In this document: one piece after another, positions 35,501 to 47,500 of the stretch
How the letters are laid out: every line of letters starts with the position of its first letter
Position numbering within the stretch: position 1 is the stretch's first letter
Assembly (NCBI GenBank): GCA_034440455.1
Contig: JAWXCB010000130.1
Span: forward strand, 1-60,692
Source of the DNA: JAWXCB01 sp034440455
GTDB taxonomy: Bacteria > Bacteroidota > Bacteroidia > Chitinophagales > CAIOSU01
DNA: 60,692 nt
Direction: 5' to 3'
Notes under the pieces: generated by a model
Told to the model about the DNA's origin: nothing
What the model saw: the letters and a program-made list of their open reading frames with translations, nothing else
The model's database searches: none
Made by a program: the position numbers and the translations under genes

Positions 35501-38500
35501 GGTTGCATCCAACTCAACTCCATAAGGTAAGCCTGCAAGCGTTGTGAAGTTTCCACCCGCATACAATGTACCTTCCGATTGAGCGAGCGCATACACTGCA
35601 TTATTCAGCACAGCATTTTCAAAGAGGGGAGTGACCTGTCCCAAACTATTCAGGTGCGCGATTCGCGCCCTGTTCTGCGTTCCTACCTTCGTAAAGTTTC
35701 CAGCGATAAACCAACCACCGGAGCCGTCAGGCAGCGAAGCATATACTTCGCCATTTGGTTTTGCGAATGAAATATCAGGCTGTCCTGAAGCAGGATTAAT
35801 TCCAACGCCATAAGGCACATTGGGTCCCACGTAGTTGAAACTTCCACCGAGGTAAACAACATTATTCGCTTCATCATTGTAGAGAGCATTCACCGTGCCA
35901 GTGGGCTGCCACCAATGGTCTTGCAATTCTACTGTGAAGTCGGAACAAACGGAAGTGTTCGTGCAAACGCCATTGTTGCAGGCGTCAACGGTGCAGGGAT
36001 TGCTGTCATCGCAGAAGGAAGTATGCGCGCAGACGCCACTTGTGTAGATGTCATTTGTGCAAGGATTGCCGTCATCACAGGATGCCGGTTCCGGTACAAT
36101 TGTTAGCACTCCGCTTTGCAATGTGATAGTGTAGTTAGCAGCAGAGCCGCCACTCAATGTGATTGGATATGTTCCAAGTGGTGATGTGTTGATTGCAGTC
36201 GTTGAGCCAACCGGCTGCGTAATGCTTGCAGGCAAATCCCCATTCAAAAATCCGGTGTAGGTGATGGTAAGTGGCGGATTTGCTACTCCATAAAAACGGG
36301 TTTTATCATCCGCTTTTGCAGTAAGCAAAGCTTTCGTGACAGAAAGTGTTCCATTCACCAAATTGATTGTGTAGTTTGAAGAGGAACCTCCTGATAATGT
36401 GATTGGATAATTTCCATAGCCGGACAATACTGTTGCAGTTGTGCTTACAAGAGGCTGCGTAATATCAAATTCATCATCACCATTCACAAAACCGCTGTAT
36501 GAAATCGTGAGCGAAGGATTGGCAGCGCCATACATTTTTGCTTTGTTATTGGCAGTTGCAGTAAGCGTAGCGGGAGTAATTTCCAAGTTGCCATTCACAT
36601 TTACGATGGTATAGTTATCAGCCAAGCCACCGGAAAGCGTAATCGGATAATTTCCAACCGGTGAACTTGTAGTAGCTGTTGTATTCGCTACTGGTGGAGT
36701 AATATCCGACTCGTCATCGCCATTGACAAAGCCATCATAAGAAATGGTGAATGGAGGATTAACAGTACCGTAATCTTTAGTCTTGTCATCAGCAGTTGCG
36801 GTGAGCGTTGCTTTGTTTACCTGCACATCTGCATAGTCATACAGCAGTATGTAATTTGAAGGCTCAACAAGTTGTAATCCGCTTACAAAGAGTTGGTAAT
36901 TGCCTACCGGAGGATTAGAGAAATTTACGGCTGAATCCAATGAGTAAACAGGCGTTCCCGTTACAATTTCATCGCTGATTTCTTCATCAAAGTTATTGAA
37001 CCCTGTTATTACCGAAAGATAAACAGGCTGTTCTCCATACGTCCATTGCGTGTCCACCGGCTCTGCAACGAGCGTGTCAGGTACAATGGTGATGGAACCT
37101 AAACCATAGGAAATTTCAAAGTTTTCAGAAATCAATGCGCCCGGCACAATAGACCATGTTCCTACTGTTGTGCCGGTTATGAGATTGATTGAATTGTAGT
37201 CATTCAATTCATGTCCCGGTTCTGCATAAACATCCGCCTCATCTACGATAATTGTGATGTTCGCATTACTGCTGTCGTTAATTGTGGTGCTGTTCACACT
37301 TCTGTTTCCGTTCACACTTCTATTCCCATTCACGCTTCTGTTTCCGTTCACGCTGCGATTCCCATTCACCATTCTGTTTCCGTTTACACTTCTATTCCCG
37401 TTCACGCTTCTGTTCCCATTTACGCTGCGGTTTCCGTTTACGCTTCGATTGCCATTTACCATTCTGTTTCCATTGATAACTGCGCGGGAATGACTTGTTA
37501 TGAAACCTTCTTCCAACGGAATATCTAATGAATCGGGATGATTGTTGAAAATTGATGCTACTGCTAAATCCACGATAAGCGTTGTGTCCATTACAAGCAT
37601 ACTCGAATCGAAAGCAATTCCATTTACACTGCGGTTTCCGTTTACGCTTCTGTTTCCATTCACACTGCGATTTCCGTTTACGCCAATCAGAATTCCGTTC
37701 ACACTTCTGTTTCCGTTCACACTTCGATTGCCGTTTACGCTTCTGTTTCCATTTACGCTTCTGTTTCCGTTTACGCTTCGATTTCCGTTTTCAGTTGCAT
37801 AAAGCGTTGCCATGAAACTCATATCTGCCAAATCAGCCTCAGTTAGGAATCTGCCATTTACAGAGCGGTTTCCCTGTACCATTGCCACACCATTGAATAC
37901 CTGAAACTCGTGGTCTGCGCGCAACGAACTTAGGAAAGTGTCGCGCTCAGCCGATTCAATATTCGAGTCATCATATTCATAGTTGAATTGGAAATTGTTC
38001 AGTTTCTCTCCATAAGCGAGTGTGGTATCTTTTGGTGTGATGATAATTGGCAGTCTTTCGATTGAGAGAATTCCATCAACCATTTCATATTCATAAGTAT
38101 CCATCAACTTGAGGTCTTCCGGATTGTTTACGTCAAGGGGTGGGGTGGAAGGTCTGATGAAATAAAACCCGGTATAACTTGTGGTCGTTGCGGGAGTGGT
38201 AAGTGTGATGTTATCAATTCCAACATCAGCCAGCGTTAAACCTGCAGAAGCCAGCGGCTGTCCGTCAATGGTAACGGTTGCTGTTAAATCAGGCAATTTC
38301 TCACGGTATTTTTTACTCTTGTTATCCGCAGTTATTCTAATAGTTGGCTGGTAGTGATTGAAGAAATACAGCGAGTCGGAACATCCGCCATCCAATCCGC
38401 TTGGCGAAATTGCAGGATTGCAAACCGACACAGGAGGATTGCTCATAAACTCCGGCACTTCCACCGTTACCTCATTAGAGTTGAGATATGTTGTTGGAAT

Positions 38501-41500
38501 TGCAACTCCGCGCAGATATGCCTGCGATTCCTCAATAAAATAACTGCCCTGAATAGTAACGCTCATTGGCTCGGTAGTACCCGGTGTATCAAGCGGATTG
38601 TTCAATACCAATTGCGTAATCACAGGTGCAGGATTTATCAACGTATTGATTGCAGGGATTGCCTGAATAAATCCATTTCCGTTTGCATAATCATAGCCAA
38701 AACTTCCGGGACTCATGTCGAGAGCAGTGTTGCGCAAGGTTTCCCTCACCTCAGTGGGAGTAAGCAAGGTGTGATTGTAATATTTCTTTTTAGCATGTTG
38801 CAACAGCGTGGCAACTGCTGCGGCATGAGGGGCAGCGCAGGAGGTGCCGAAGAAATTCGGGAAGATGTCAAAGTCAATGTTTTTACCACCTAAGGATACG
38901 GTGGTGTTGATTCCGTTTGGCGCGGTGAAGTCAGGCTTGTCGCGCACCACTCCGTTTACCCGTGTTCCTCCTTTTGAGGAGAAAGAGGCTAAGGTTGGAG
39001 GATTGACACCATAAGCAGGCGTATTGGTATAAAGAACCGCGCCCACTGCCATTGCGCCTTCAGCATTCGCTTGCCCCACAAGTGATGAGGGTGCGGTATT
39101 GGCATATTCGCTGATAACCATGTCTCCCCGGAATACAATGTATTTGAAACGAACAGGGCTATTATCGTAAGCATTCACGATTAGGATGTTGGCTTGCGTA
39201 GCCGCCCGCACATAAAACGGCATTACTTCAATCGGGTCATTGCCAATGTTATCCTTGTTAAATCCGAACAGGAAGTTTTCGTTTTGATCCGCGAGATAAA
39301 TATCGAGGTCATGCGCTGCTCCCGGAAATTGGTTGAGCGAGTAAATAGAATCTTCCCATTGAAGCACGATGGTATAGATGCCGGCAGGCAGCGTTATTTT
39401 TTGATACACATCTTCGCCTCCGATATTATTTCCAAAGACATGCGCGGTTCCGATTGGCACCCATGCAGGTGTAACTGTAGCAGGAGTGAAATCAGCTTCA
39501 TAAGCTTTGTTTCCAAAGTTTCCGGAAGCGGAGAAATACGACACACTATCTGCCACAACTTTATCAACCGCTTTGGCGATTACGCCATCCTGGAAAAACG
39601 GTTCGGTAATGTAAGTGATGTCATCTACAATTACATTGCACCCTACTTGTTGCAAATCTTCAATGCCATCCGCAAAATCACCCGCGCTGATAAAGCCTGT
39701 TCTAAAAGCAAGCTTTGCTTTCGGAGCGACATCATGTACAATTTGCAGCATCGCTCTTCCTTCATCACTGGCTTTTCCATAGGGATAATCATACAGCACT
39801 TCTACATCAGCGGGGAGGTCGCCATTGGAAATATCAATGGCAGCTCTTCCGGGTATGGTATTATAACTATTCGAGATTACACCCACTTTAATTCCTTCGC
39901 CATCTACTTTGAAAATACTGCGCGCACTATTTGAACGCATGGAAATATCTCCTTTTGAGTAGGCAACTCCAGCATTGTTCAGCGGCACGTAACAGGGATA
40001 AATCGCATTAACCAGCACCGTGTCTTCCAGCAGCGATAGGTTCTCTTTTGGCAACATTCCGGTGATTTTTAACGTGGAGTCCCCGTTATCTATCAGGTCA
40101 TACATTCCATAAGCGGGAGTGCGCAGCAGGTAAAGCAAACTGTCATAAAAACCTTCATTGGCTACGATTTCAAGACAAACAGCATCTAAATCGGTTTGGA
40201 AGATTACCTTGGTGGTATCGGCTATTGAATCAGGAAATGCAGTAAGCTGTATATATTCTGTTCCTAAACCTTGTGTTCTTCCTGAGTTTGGAGGCACATA
40301 GCCGGAAATGATGCAATCAAAGACGCTGATTACTTCCACCGCGAAAGATGCAGGGCAGGAATTGGCATCCGTTACGGTGAAATAATTAGTACCTGTCGGA
40401 ACATCTGTAGTATCGCCTATGAATAAATAGGGAGGAGTTCCGCCTGTTGCCGAAAGCGAGATATCGCCCTGCGTTCCGTAGCAAACCAACAGCGTGTCGG
40501 AAAGGGCAGTAAGTTTCAACGTGTCATTATAGCATATTCCACCGAGGCAATAATCTGCGCTACAGGAAAAGCCATCATCGCAATTCAGGAGATTAAATGT
40601 GCAGCCGCTAAGCAAGTTGCAGCCGTCAGTGGTACAGAGGTCATTGTCATCGCAGATGATAACGGTGTGGGTACATCCTATGTATGGATTGCAATGGTCA
40701 CTCGTGCAGGCGTTGTTGTCATTGCAATCATTTGGCGTATTCTGACATAAACCTGCTGAGCATAGGTCGGTGGTGCAGAGATCTCCGTCATCGCAGGTAA
40801 CGTCAATACATAAGCAATCTGTGCTAAACTGAGCACCTGCATCTTTACCTCCGCTCCAGTTGGTATTCATGTATGATGGATCATCAACCTGAATACAACT
40901 TAACTGGTTAGCATTAGCAGCAAAACCAATAAGGTTTGCATTGTTTCCGTTTTTAATATTTAAACTCGTAAGTTGGTTACCATGACAAGCCAAAGACGTC
41001 AATGAAGTATTGAGTGAAACATCTAAACTGGTTAACAGATTGCCTTGACAACCCAAAGAGGTTAAAGCGGAATTTGATGAAACATCAAGACCGGTTAATT
41101 GGTTGACGGGACACTGTATGGTAGCTAAGACTGCGAGACCGGCTACATTCAAACTTGACAGGCTATTGCTTGAACAGTCTAAATAAGTTAACCCGGTTGC
41201 GGTTGTAACATCTAAGCCGGTTAAGTTGTTGTCGGCACAATCCAAGTTAGTTAGAGCTATATTAGTAGAAACATCAAGCGTTGAAAGGTGATTGCTATAG
41301 CAGATTAATGAATTGATATTTACAAAAGCTTCTAAACCTGTTAAGTTGTAAATATTTAGACTATCAACTTCGATTGCCCCTGTATAAGCAGCCGCTTCAT
41401 AGCATTGAATTTCTCCATCGCTGTTTGTATTGATAGCAGCATTAGCAACCAAAGCTGCTTTAAAGTTTGCATCGGGAATATTTACTACGCAAACCGGCTC

Positions 41501-44500
41501 TCCAATCTGAAATTCGCTGAATGAAGTTAAGTTGCCAACGTAAAGCGAAGTAGATGATTGGGGGATAACAGCTACAGGTAGTGTCCAAACAACAGCATCA
41601 TTTTTTGCAAGTATAAAATTGTTGTAATCGGCACCCGCATCCATATCAGCCGCGTCCCAATTAAAAGTAACATCACATTCTGTAAAAGTAAGCCCATTGT
41701 TGGTTATTGTCCATGTTCGGTTTACACTTTTTGCAGCATCAATACCCGATGTAGATACAGAGTCATGGTCACCGGCATCGGTTCGCGCATCAACATAACC
41801 CGCAACAGTAAAGCTTGGGCCAAGTATTATTGGTGAATAAGTACCCGCATCACCAATAGGATAAGTTTTAGAGCCGGGAGTGGCTATATACCATGATACA
41901 TTCCCATCAACATAAGAGATGACAGAGGCTCCGGTTACAGTAGCGGCATCCTCCAAAATTAATTTGTGTATGCCGGTGGTTAAAATCCCATCTACAAAAT
42001 TGGCTGCAGTCATTACAGTTTGATTGCCACCTAATGAAACACCGCTGGGGTTAAACACCGTAAGCGATTGAACAATTCCGTTTCCGCTTAATCGTTGAGG
42101 AGAAGCACCTGAAAAACTAAACGATGTAAAATCAATAAGCCCGTTATTAACTACACTATCTCCTTCAAAATTCAACACATCGCCCGACAACGTGGTTGCG
42201 TTGTCAACTATGTAAACTCCGTTATGTGTTCCGTTGGGCGGAATACGGAGGGTTCCCTCCTGAACATTCACCAAACCACTGTTGCTGAAAGCAATTCCAT
42301 CGGCTACATAAGTAAGTGTTGCATTGGTTTTATAAACCTGCCCTGTGGGCATATTGTTGAATGCTGTATTCAAATTAGCTGCATAATCAAGATACGCATC
42401 GGTATTAAAGTTGAACGGCCCGTAATTATTGATAGTGGTGTTGGTGCCTGTAAAAACAAGATTGCTACTTCCGCCCCAATCGCCTAAGCCATAGTTATCA
42501 ATTACTAATCCGTTGCCAATAGTAATGGGGTTGCCATTACCCATAAAACGAATGGTTCCAACCGAGTTAATATTTCCCGGACCGTTGATGTTAGATTCAG
42601 TATTAATAAAGATTCCCGTCAAATCAACAAAGAGTTGAGCACCTGCCGATACGTTCACCACACTTCCGGGCTGCGAATTAAGATTTCCCTGAATAAGTAA
42701 ATCTGTTGAGGTGCCATTGGAAATATTAACTGTAGCGTTATCTAAATCAAGCGTGGCTCCTGCTTCTATTATTAACTCATCAATTGTAATGCTTGACGAT
42801 TGAACTAATACGGCATGCCCGGTTTGAATGGTGATGGTACTGTCTAAATATGATGGAGCAGTAGATGCCGCCACCCAACTGCAACCATTATATCTTTCCC
42901 AGGTTAAAGTATCACTCCAATTACCGTTTGTTACAGAACGGTATTCGTTGGTAGCAGAAGTAAGAGTATGAGTGCAAAAGGAAAGTTGCCATGGCTCACT
43001 GCCTGTAATGCCATCGTCACCGGGGAAAAAGAGACTGTTATTAAATACCCCCGTTTCAAAGAACCATAAATTTTGACCGCCAAGTGAACCCGGTAAAATT
43101 TCGTCAACTAATGTTGCGTTGGTTCCGTCAAAACTAAATAGCTCTGAACCATGTGTTCCATCATCCGCAAAAAAGTAAAGTTTACCGGCAAAGTTGGTCA
43201 GCGAAGTTGCCGATGCTTCTGAACCGGCAGTTCCGGGTTTAATATCGGCCGCCAATACAGTACTTGTTCCATCTGTTGACCACAACTCATACCCGTACGT
43301 GCCTTCATAGGCATAGAAATATAATTTGTTATTGAAAATTTCGAAATTGTATGGGAACGAACCACCGATCGGGTCAATATCAGCGAGCATTAACGGGCTT
43401 ACTCCATCATAAGTCCATAGCTCTTTGTTGTTTACTCCGTCAGTCGCGGCAAAGTAGAGTTTGCCATTGAACACAATTGCATCTCCGGCACCTGAAGATG
43501 CAGTGCCTGGGTTGATATCTGCAACCAAAGAAGCAGTTGACCCGTCAAACGACCACAATTCAGTACCGTTTGAAGGTGTAGTGGCACCGAAATACATTTT
43601 GTTTCCATACACTGCCAGTTTACCTGGATTTGAACTGCCCGGTCCGGTGTTAATATCGGCAGACAGTGAAGCGGTAGTGCCGTCATATGACCATAACTCG
43701 GTTCCGTTTGTCGCGTTATCGGCACGCAGGTAAAGTTTGTTATTAAATACTCCCAAAAGATAGGGAGATGAACCCGCAGCTCCGGGCAAAATATCTGCTG
43801 CAAGCGAAGCGGTAGTGCCGTCAAACCTCCATAATTCTGTGCCTTGCGGTCCCGTGGCAGAAAAATAAAGTTTGTTGTTGTAAACTGTAAGATATTCAGG
43901 ATACGAACTTCCCGAACCAGCAACAATGTCGGCTGCCAGCGAAATTGTATTGCCATCGTGCGAGCGAAGTTCATTGCCATTCACCGGGTCGTATGCACTG
44001 AAATATAATTTACCCGCAAACGGAACAAAATTGACAGAGTTACCCAGTGATTGGTTAGTTCCCGGATATATGTCCTCCACTGAACTTACTTTTCCACTGG
44101 TGCAAACATCTATTGTACACGGATTGCCATCATCGCAACTAACACTCTCGTCAATGGAACCGTTGCAGTTATCATCAGCACCATTGCAAACTTCCGCAGC
44201 ACCGGGATGAATAGAAGCATCATTATCATTACAATCTGTATTATCAGCAACATAACCCGAAGGTTGCGTGCATGCCTGTTGCGAAACTGCAGCATTGCCA
44301 TATCCATCACCATCGGCATCGGCATACCATACTGATGAACAGTAATTAAGCGTGACCATTCCGTTTGACGGGCTGTTGTAAGCCACCGACCATCCTGCCG
44401 GAGCATTTACTGATCCAAATGTCCCTGAAATTGAAGTGGCATCAATGAATGTAATCTGGTCGCCACTTGTTGCAGAATAACCGACCGTAACATTTAGTGT

Positions 44501-47500
44501 TCCGCTCAGTGTTGCAGTACCTGATACTTTAATACTGTCATATTCAGTGCAAGCGGTTGTTCCATTTACTTCAATATCAAGATTACCGGAAGTATTAAAT
44601 GCACCGCTAAATGTTTGACACCCGGGAGATGCGCCCGGTGCAACATGGCCTGCCGCCTGGTTTATAAAGTTTAATCCGTTGAATGCTCCGCTTCCTCTGT
44701 ATGTGCCGCTGTTGTTGAAGAGAGTGCCTGAATGAATAAATGTTCCGTTGTTGGTGAATGTGCTTCCTGTGAAAGGAAATGTGGAAGTGCTCAAAGTCGC
44801 ACCCGATGAAATGGAATAGCTGCCGGTATGCGTTCCGCCTCCACCTGAAAGTGCCAGCGTTCCTGCGGTGACATTCACCGTGCCGTTATTGTTCAATGTT
44901 GCGAAATTGCCGATAGTGGACGTGACCGCTCCGCTCTTGGTAATAGTGCCACCGGATTGATTGTTAATCGTAAAAGTATTTCCCGATGCGCCAAGCGTGG
45001 AGGCGTTTGCGCTGATGTTAAAAGCAGCATAATTGTTTACTACCGGGCTGGCAGAGCCAGTGTTGAAGCTGATGTTTCCGGTTCCTGACCAGGCGAGTGT
45101 TCCGTTGTTATTGATGACAGGACTATTTCGGAATGTCACGTTGCCGGTTGAGTTAAAGGAAGAGCCGTTGTTGATGTTGACGGATAGCGTGCCTTTGATG
45201 TCCCCGCTCTGCCAATTTAATGTTGCTCCGCTGTTCAAATCAACGATAGCGGTGCCTCCCACGGAACTGTTGGTTAAAAGCGTTAGGCTCACACCACTCA
45301 GCGTGAGCGTTGTATCAATTGTCCAGTTCGAACTGACGTTCACATTGCCCGTTCCTGAAAATTGTGCGCCTGAACCAAACGTGGAGAGACCGCCTATGAA
45401 TTGAAATAGCGCTCCCGTGGAAATGTTTGCCGTTCCTTTATGGAAAAAGTCTGCGCTGGTTAACCGGAGCGTTCCGCCAGTGACTGCAATAGCGCCATAG
45501 TTGTTGAATACCACGTTTGAATCCAGCGTGGTGATGTTAGCTCCACTTCTGGTGATAGCACCCGATGCGTAGTTATTCAGCGTGAAGAAGTTTGCTCCAC
45601 CGCCTAAGTTTAGAATAGCAGCATTGGCGCTGATGTTAAATGCTCCGTAATTGTTCAGGGTAGAATTGGAGCCGCTGTTATATAAGATATTTCCCGTGCT
45701 CGTCCAGTTGATCGTTCCATAGTTGTTCAATGTGCGTGTTTCGCGCAAGGCGACATTGGTGCTTGCGATGGTGCAAGTAGCACCGCTCTTGATAGTAGTA
45801 ACTCCGGTGCCTTTCATTTCTCCACCTCCGTTCCAATTGAACGCACCTCCCGAATTTATTTCAAAAGTTCCTGCCCCTGTGATTGAGCCGGATAAATTCA
45901 ATGTCCCTGTGCAACTCAGGTCGGTTCCGCTTCCATCTGCAATCCCAAAGTCTGTAGTTGAAATGGTGAGGGCTGCGCCACTATTTACGATAACCTGATC
46001 AACAGTAACACTTAAACTCACAGTAATTGTAAAGGGAGCAATGATGGAAATTTCCCCCACGGACATATTAGGAGGATTAATTGCAGTTGACCAACTGAAC
46101 CCATTGAATCGGTCCCAATTTGTTTCTTCATCCCAAATGCCACTTCCAGCGCTGCGGTAATCATCAACGATTACATCAATAAATCCATCGCAGTTGTCGT
46201 CAATACCATTACCGCGAATTTCTGTTTCACCCGGATTGATTGCTGCAAGGGCATCATTGCAATCTGTACTATCTGCAACATAACCTAAAGGCTGAAAGCA
46301 GGTATCTTTTGAAACGCCTGCATCGCCATATCCATCACCATCGGCATCGGCATACCATAAAGTACCAGTACCTTCATCTATCTGCCCATTGCAATCGTCA
46401 TCAATGCCGTTGCAAACTTCAATACCGCAGGGTTCGCCAATTACAAAATCACTGAAGGAGTTTATTCCGGTTGCTAATACAGTAACCGATGTAAGTGGAG
46501 TGGTACTAACAGCCGACCATACAGAGGCGTTATATTTTTTAACCTGAAAGTTGGCAAAGTTTGCTCCAGCGTCAACATCGGCTGACGGATATTGAAACTG
46601 CACATCGCAGGTGGTAAACACAGTTGCCGAATTATTAAATGTCCAGAATCTGTTTACTGTTTTTGCGGGGATAACACCTGAACTCAAAACATTTGGATGG
46701 TCCGAACGGGTTGTACCTACTGTCAAATTTCCGCCTACGGAAATACTTGCAAAAGTGGCTGTTACCGGGGCATACCCCAATGAATCGCCTACAGGATAAA
46801 ATGTAGAAGCGAGGCTTGCATCTTGTTGTAAATTTCCAAAAATATAACTGGATGAACTGCCGCCTGTAATGGTTGTTCCTGTTTGCAGAACAAGTTTATT
46901 TGTGCCGGTTCGTATTTTACCGTTAGTTAAATGCAGATAGAAATACACAGATGGATTAGATGATAGAGTAACTAGGTTAGAAGTATTTACACGCAGGGTT
47001 TGAAATTCTCCGTTCCCTGATATTGTTTGTGCGCTCGTTCCCTGAAATGAAACTTCATTGGTTGAAACTTTTCCATTGTTGGTAAATGTTGAACCGGTAT
47101 AGTTGAGGGTATTTCCGGTTAACTCACAGCCGGTTACAACATTATAAGTTCCGTTTTGAGTGGAGCCGAACTGACTTACGTTTAATATTCCCAATCCCGA
47201 GAGAGTAACGGTTCCTGAATTATTGAAACTTATATTAACTGGAATGTTTGTTGTTGAACCATCTGCCTTATTAAAAGACCCACCTGACATGTTATTAAAT
47301 TGCATAGCAGTGATAGGTGCATTTGTGCCAAAACTTGCATTAGTACTTATTGTAAATGTTCCATAGTTATTAATTACAGAAGTACCTCCCATTAAGAAAC
47401 TATTTGTTCCCGAAGCCCAGTTGCAGGTAGTATAGTTATTAATTACGCGGCTGTCCTGCAATATTCTGCTGCCGCCACCGGTACTCAATGTAAATGTTGC

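Noticed and set aside
37293..37475. Possible CRISPR array
   Set aside because: The 18-bp units are contiguous without spacers, lie in a coding frame and vary at third codon positions.
37211..37815. Plus-strand frames rich in Phe, Leu and Ser-His over the hexapeptide arrays
   Set aside because: They are antisense translations of the 18-bp repeat and follow its periodicity only; the minus strand encodes a conserved hexapeptide in an intact larger protein.
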